From Thiopontia sp964647745 (lineage in GTDB: Bacteria; Pseudomonadota; Gammaproteobacteria; GCF-002020875): a DNA stretch of 20,750 nt. A model generated the notes under the pieces. That model was not told the DNA's origin, did no database searches, and saw only the letters and a list, made by a program, of their open reading frames with translations. The number at the start of each line of letters is the position of its first letter. Within the stretch, counting starts at the first letter, position 1. The stretch spans positions 1 through 20,750 of the forward strand of contig CAZYJG010000020.1 of assembly GCA_964647745.1 (NCBI GenBank). The letters are read 5' to 3'. Made by a program: the position numbers and the translations under genes. Of the stretch, positions 20,312 through 20,750 are shown one piece after another.

Positions 20312-20750
20312 ATGGTTACAATGGAGCAGATACTTACCTTTGACATGGAGTTGATCCGCCGTTACGACAAGGCGGGCCCCCGTTATACCTCCTATCCCAC
20401 GGCAGTACAGTTCCATGAGGGTTTTGATCGCAACAGCTACAAGGCGGCAGCCGCGCGCACCAATCAGGAAGATCCCCTGCGTCCGCTCTCCCTCTATTTT
20501 CACATCCCGTTCTGTGACACGGTCTGTTTCTACTGCGGCTGCAACAAGATTGCGACCAAGGATCGCACCAAGTCGCCCCCTTATCTTGATCGCCTGGCAC
20601 GTGAGCTGGAGCTGCAGAGCGAGCAGTTTGATGGCTCGCGAATCGTAGACCAACTCCACTGGGGGGGTGGCACCCCCACCTTCCTCAACCATGATGAGAT
20701 TCGTCGCCTGATGGATCTGACCCGCAGCAACTTCAACCTCAGAACCGATG
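20312..20750 (+). CDS. hemN: Oxygen-independent coproporphyrinogen III dehydrogenase HemN (5' part)
   Basis: The first 146 residues of a radical SAM enzyme that converts coproporphyrinogen III to protoporphyrinogen IX without oxygen, in haem synthesis. The 4Fe-4S ligands are C68-x3-C72-x2-C75 (FCDTVCFYCGCN). Upstream is the HemN signature YDKAGPRYTSYPTA and downstream HWGGGTPTFL, the SAM-binding glycine motif. The window ends inside the gene. ATG 20312 follows the prmB TGA directly; ATG 20321 is an alternative nine bases on. AGAGG (20304-20308) suits either. The gene may be co-transcribed with prmB. Confidence 0.95.
   Translation, partial: MVTMEQILTFDMELIRRYDKAGPRYTSYPTAVQFHEGFDRNSYKAAAARTNQEDPLRPLSLYFHIPFCDTVCFYCGCNKIATKDRTKSPPYLDRLARELELQSEQFDGSRIVDQLHWGGGTPTFLNHDEIRRLMDLTRSNFNLRTD

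Noticed and set aside
1..20750. CRISPR arrays, rRNA, prophage or toxin-antitoxin genes
   Set aside because: No spaced direct repeats, rRNA sequence, phage genes or paired small toxin and antitoxin frames were seen on either strand.

Overview
This 20.75 kb window looks like chromosomal DNA from a gammaproteobacterium of moderately high GC content. Gene content (nudF-yqiB, htpG, dacB, slyX, ung, uup, yheS, prmB, hemN) and the protein sequences are typical of that class. The style, including a second Lon-type protease and a Sco/PCu(A)C copper cluster, would fit a free-living or symbiotic sulfur-oxidiser relative, but the lineage below class level is a guess. Almost every gene is a recognisable housekeeping gene. 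I see no prophage, CRISPR array, defence island or intact insertion sequence.

Layout. 1-930: the tail of an unidentified gene, a secreted Sel1-repeat protein, a possible IS21-type end remnant and a tRNA-Arg(CCU) on the minus strand. 925-2025: nudF and yqiB as a tight pair. 2031-5888: htpG behind a heat-shock-type promoter, then dacB (PBP4) and a BolA/IbaG protein. A 98-bp inverted-repeat element sits exactly at the htpG/dacB junction and supplies codons to the dacB reading frame. 5931-7772 (minus): an RNase II-family exoribonuclease. 7882-12045: a plus-strand copper and oxidase-assembly group (DUF2946-like protein, PCu(A)C chaperone, Sco protein, a membrane-anchored Cys/His protein) followed by the ABC-F ATPase yheS. 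It has an FNR-like box and promoter upstream and a strong terminator hairpin inside. 12046-12239: a nested palindromic repeat between convergent genes.

12240-17443 (minus): lon-type protease, ABC-F uup, slyX and ung, whose stop and start codons overlap or abut, behind a second heat-shock-type promoter. 17605-18626 (plus): mog (molybdenum cofactor) and a LETM1-like protein. 18627-18939: a gene-free stretch with a second palindromic repeat and a 19-bp perfect palindrome in front of trxA. 18940-20750: trxA, prmB and the start of hemN.

The most interesting signals are non-coding: the repeat that has become part of the dacB start region, two sigma-32-like promoters (htpG and lon), the probable FNR control of the copper cluster, two unrelated nested palindromic repeats, and the trxA operator-like palindrome. 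I did not find a convincing new multi-gene system. The closest candidate is the small Cys/His-rich membrane protein in the copper operon.
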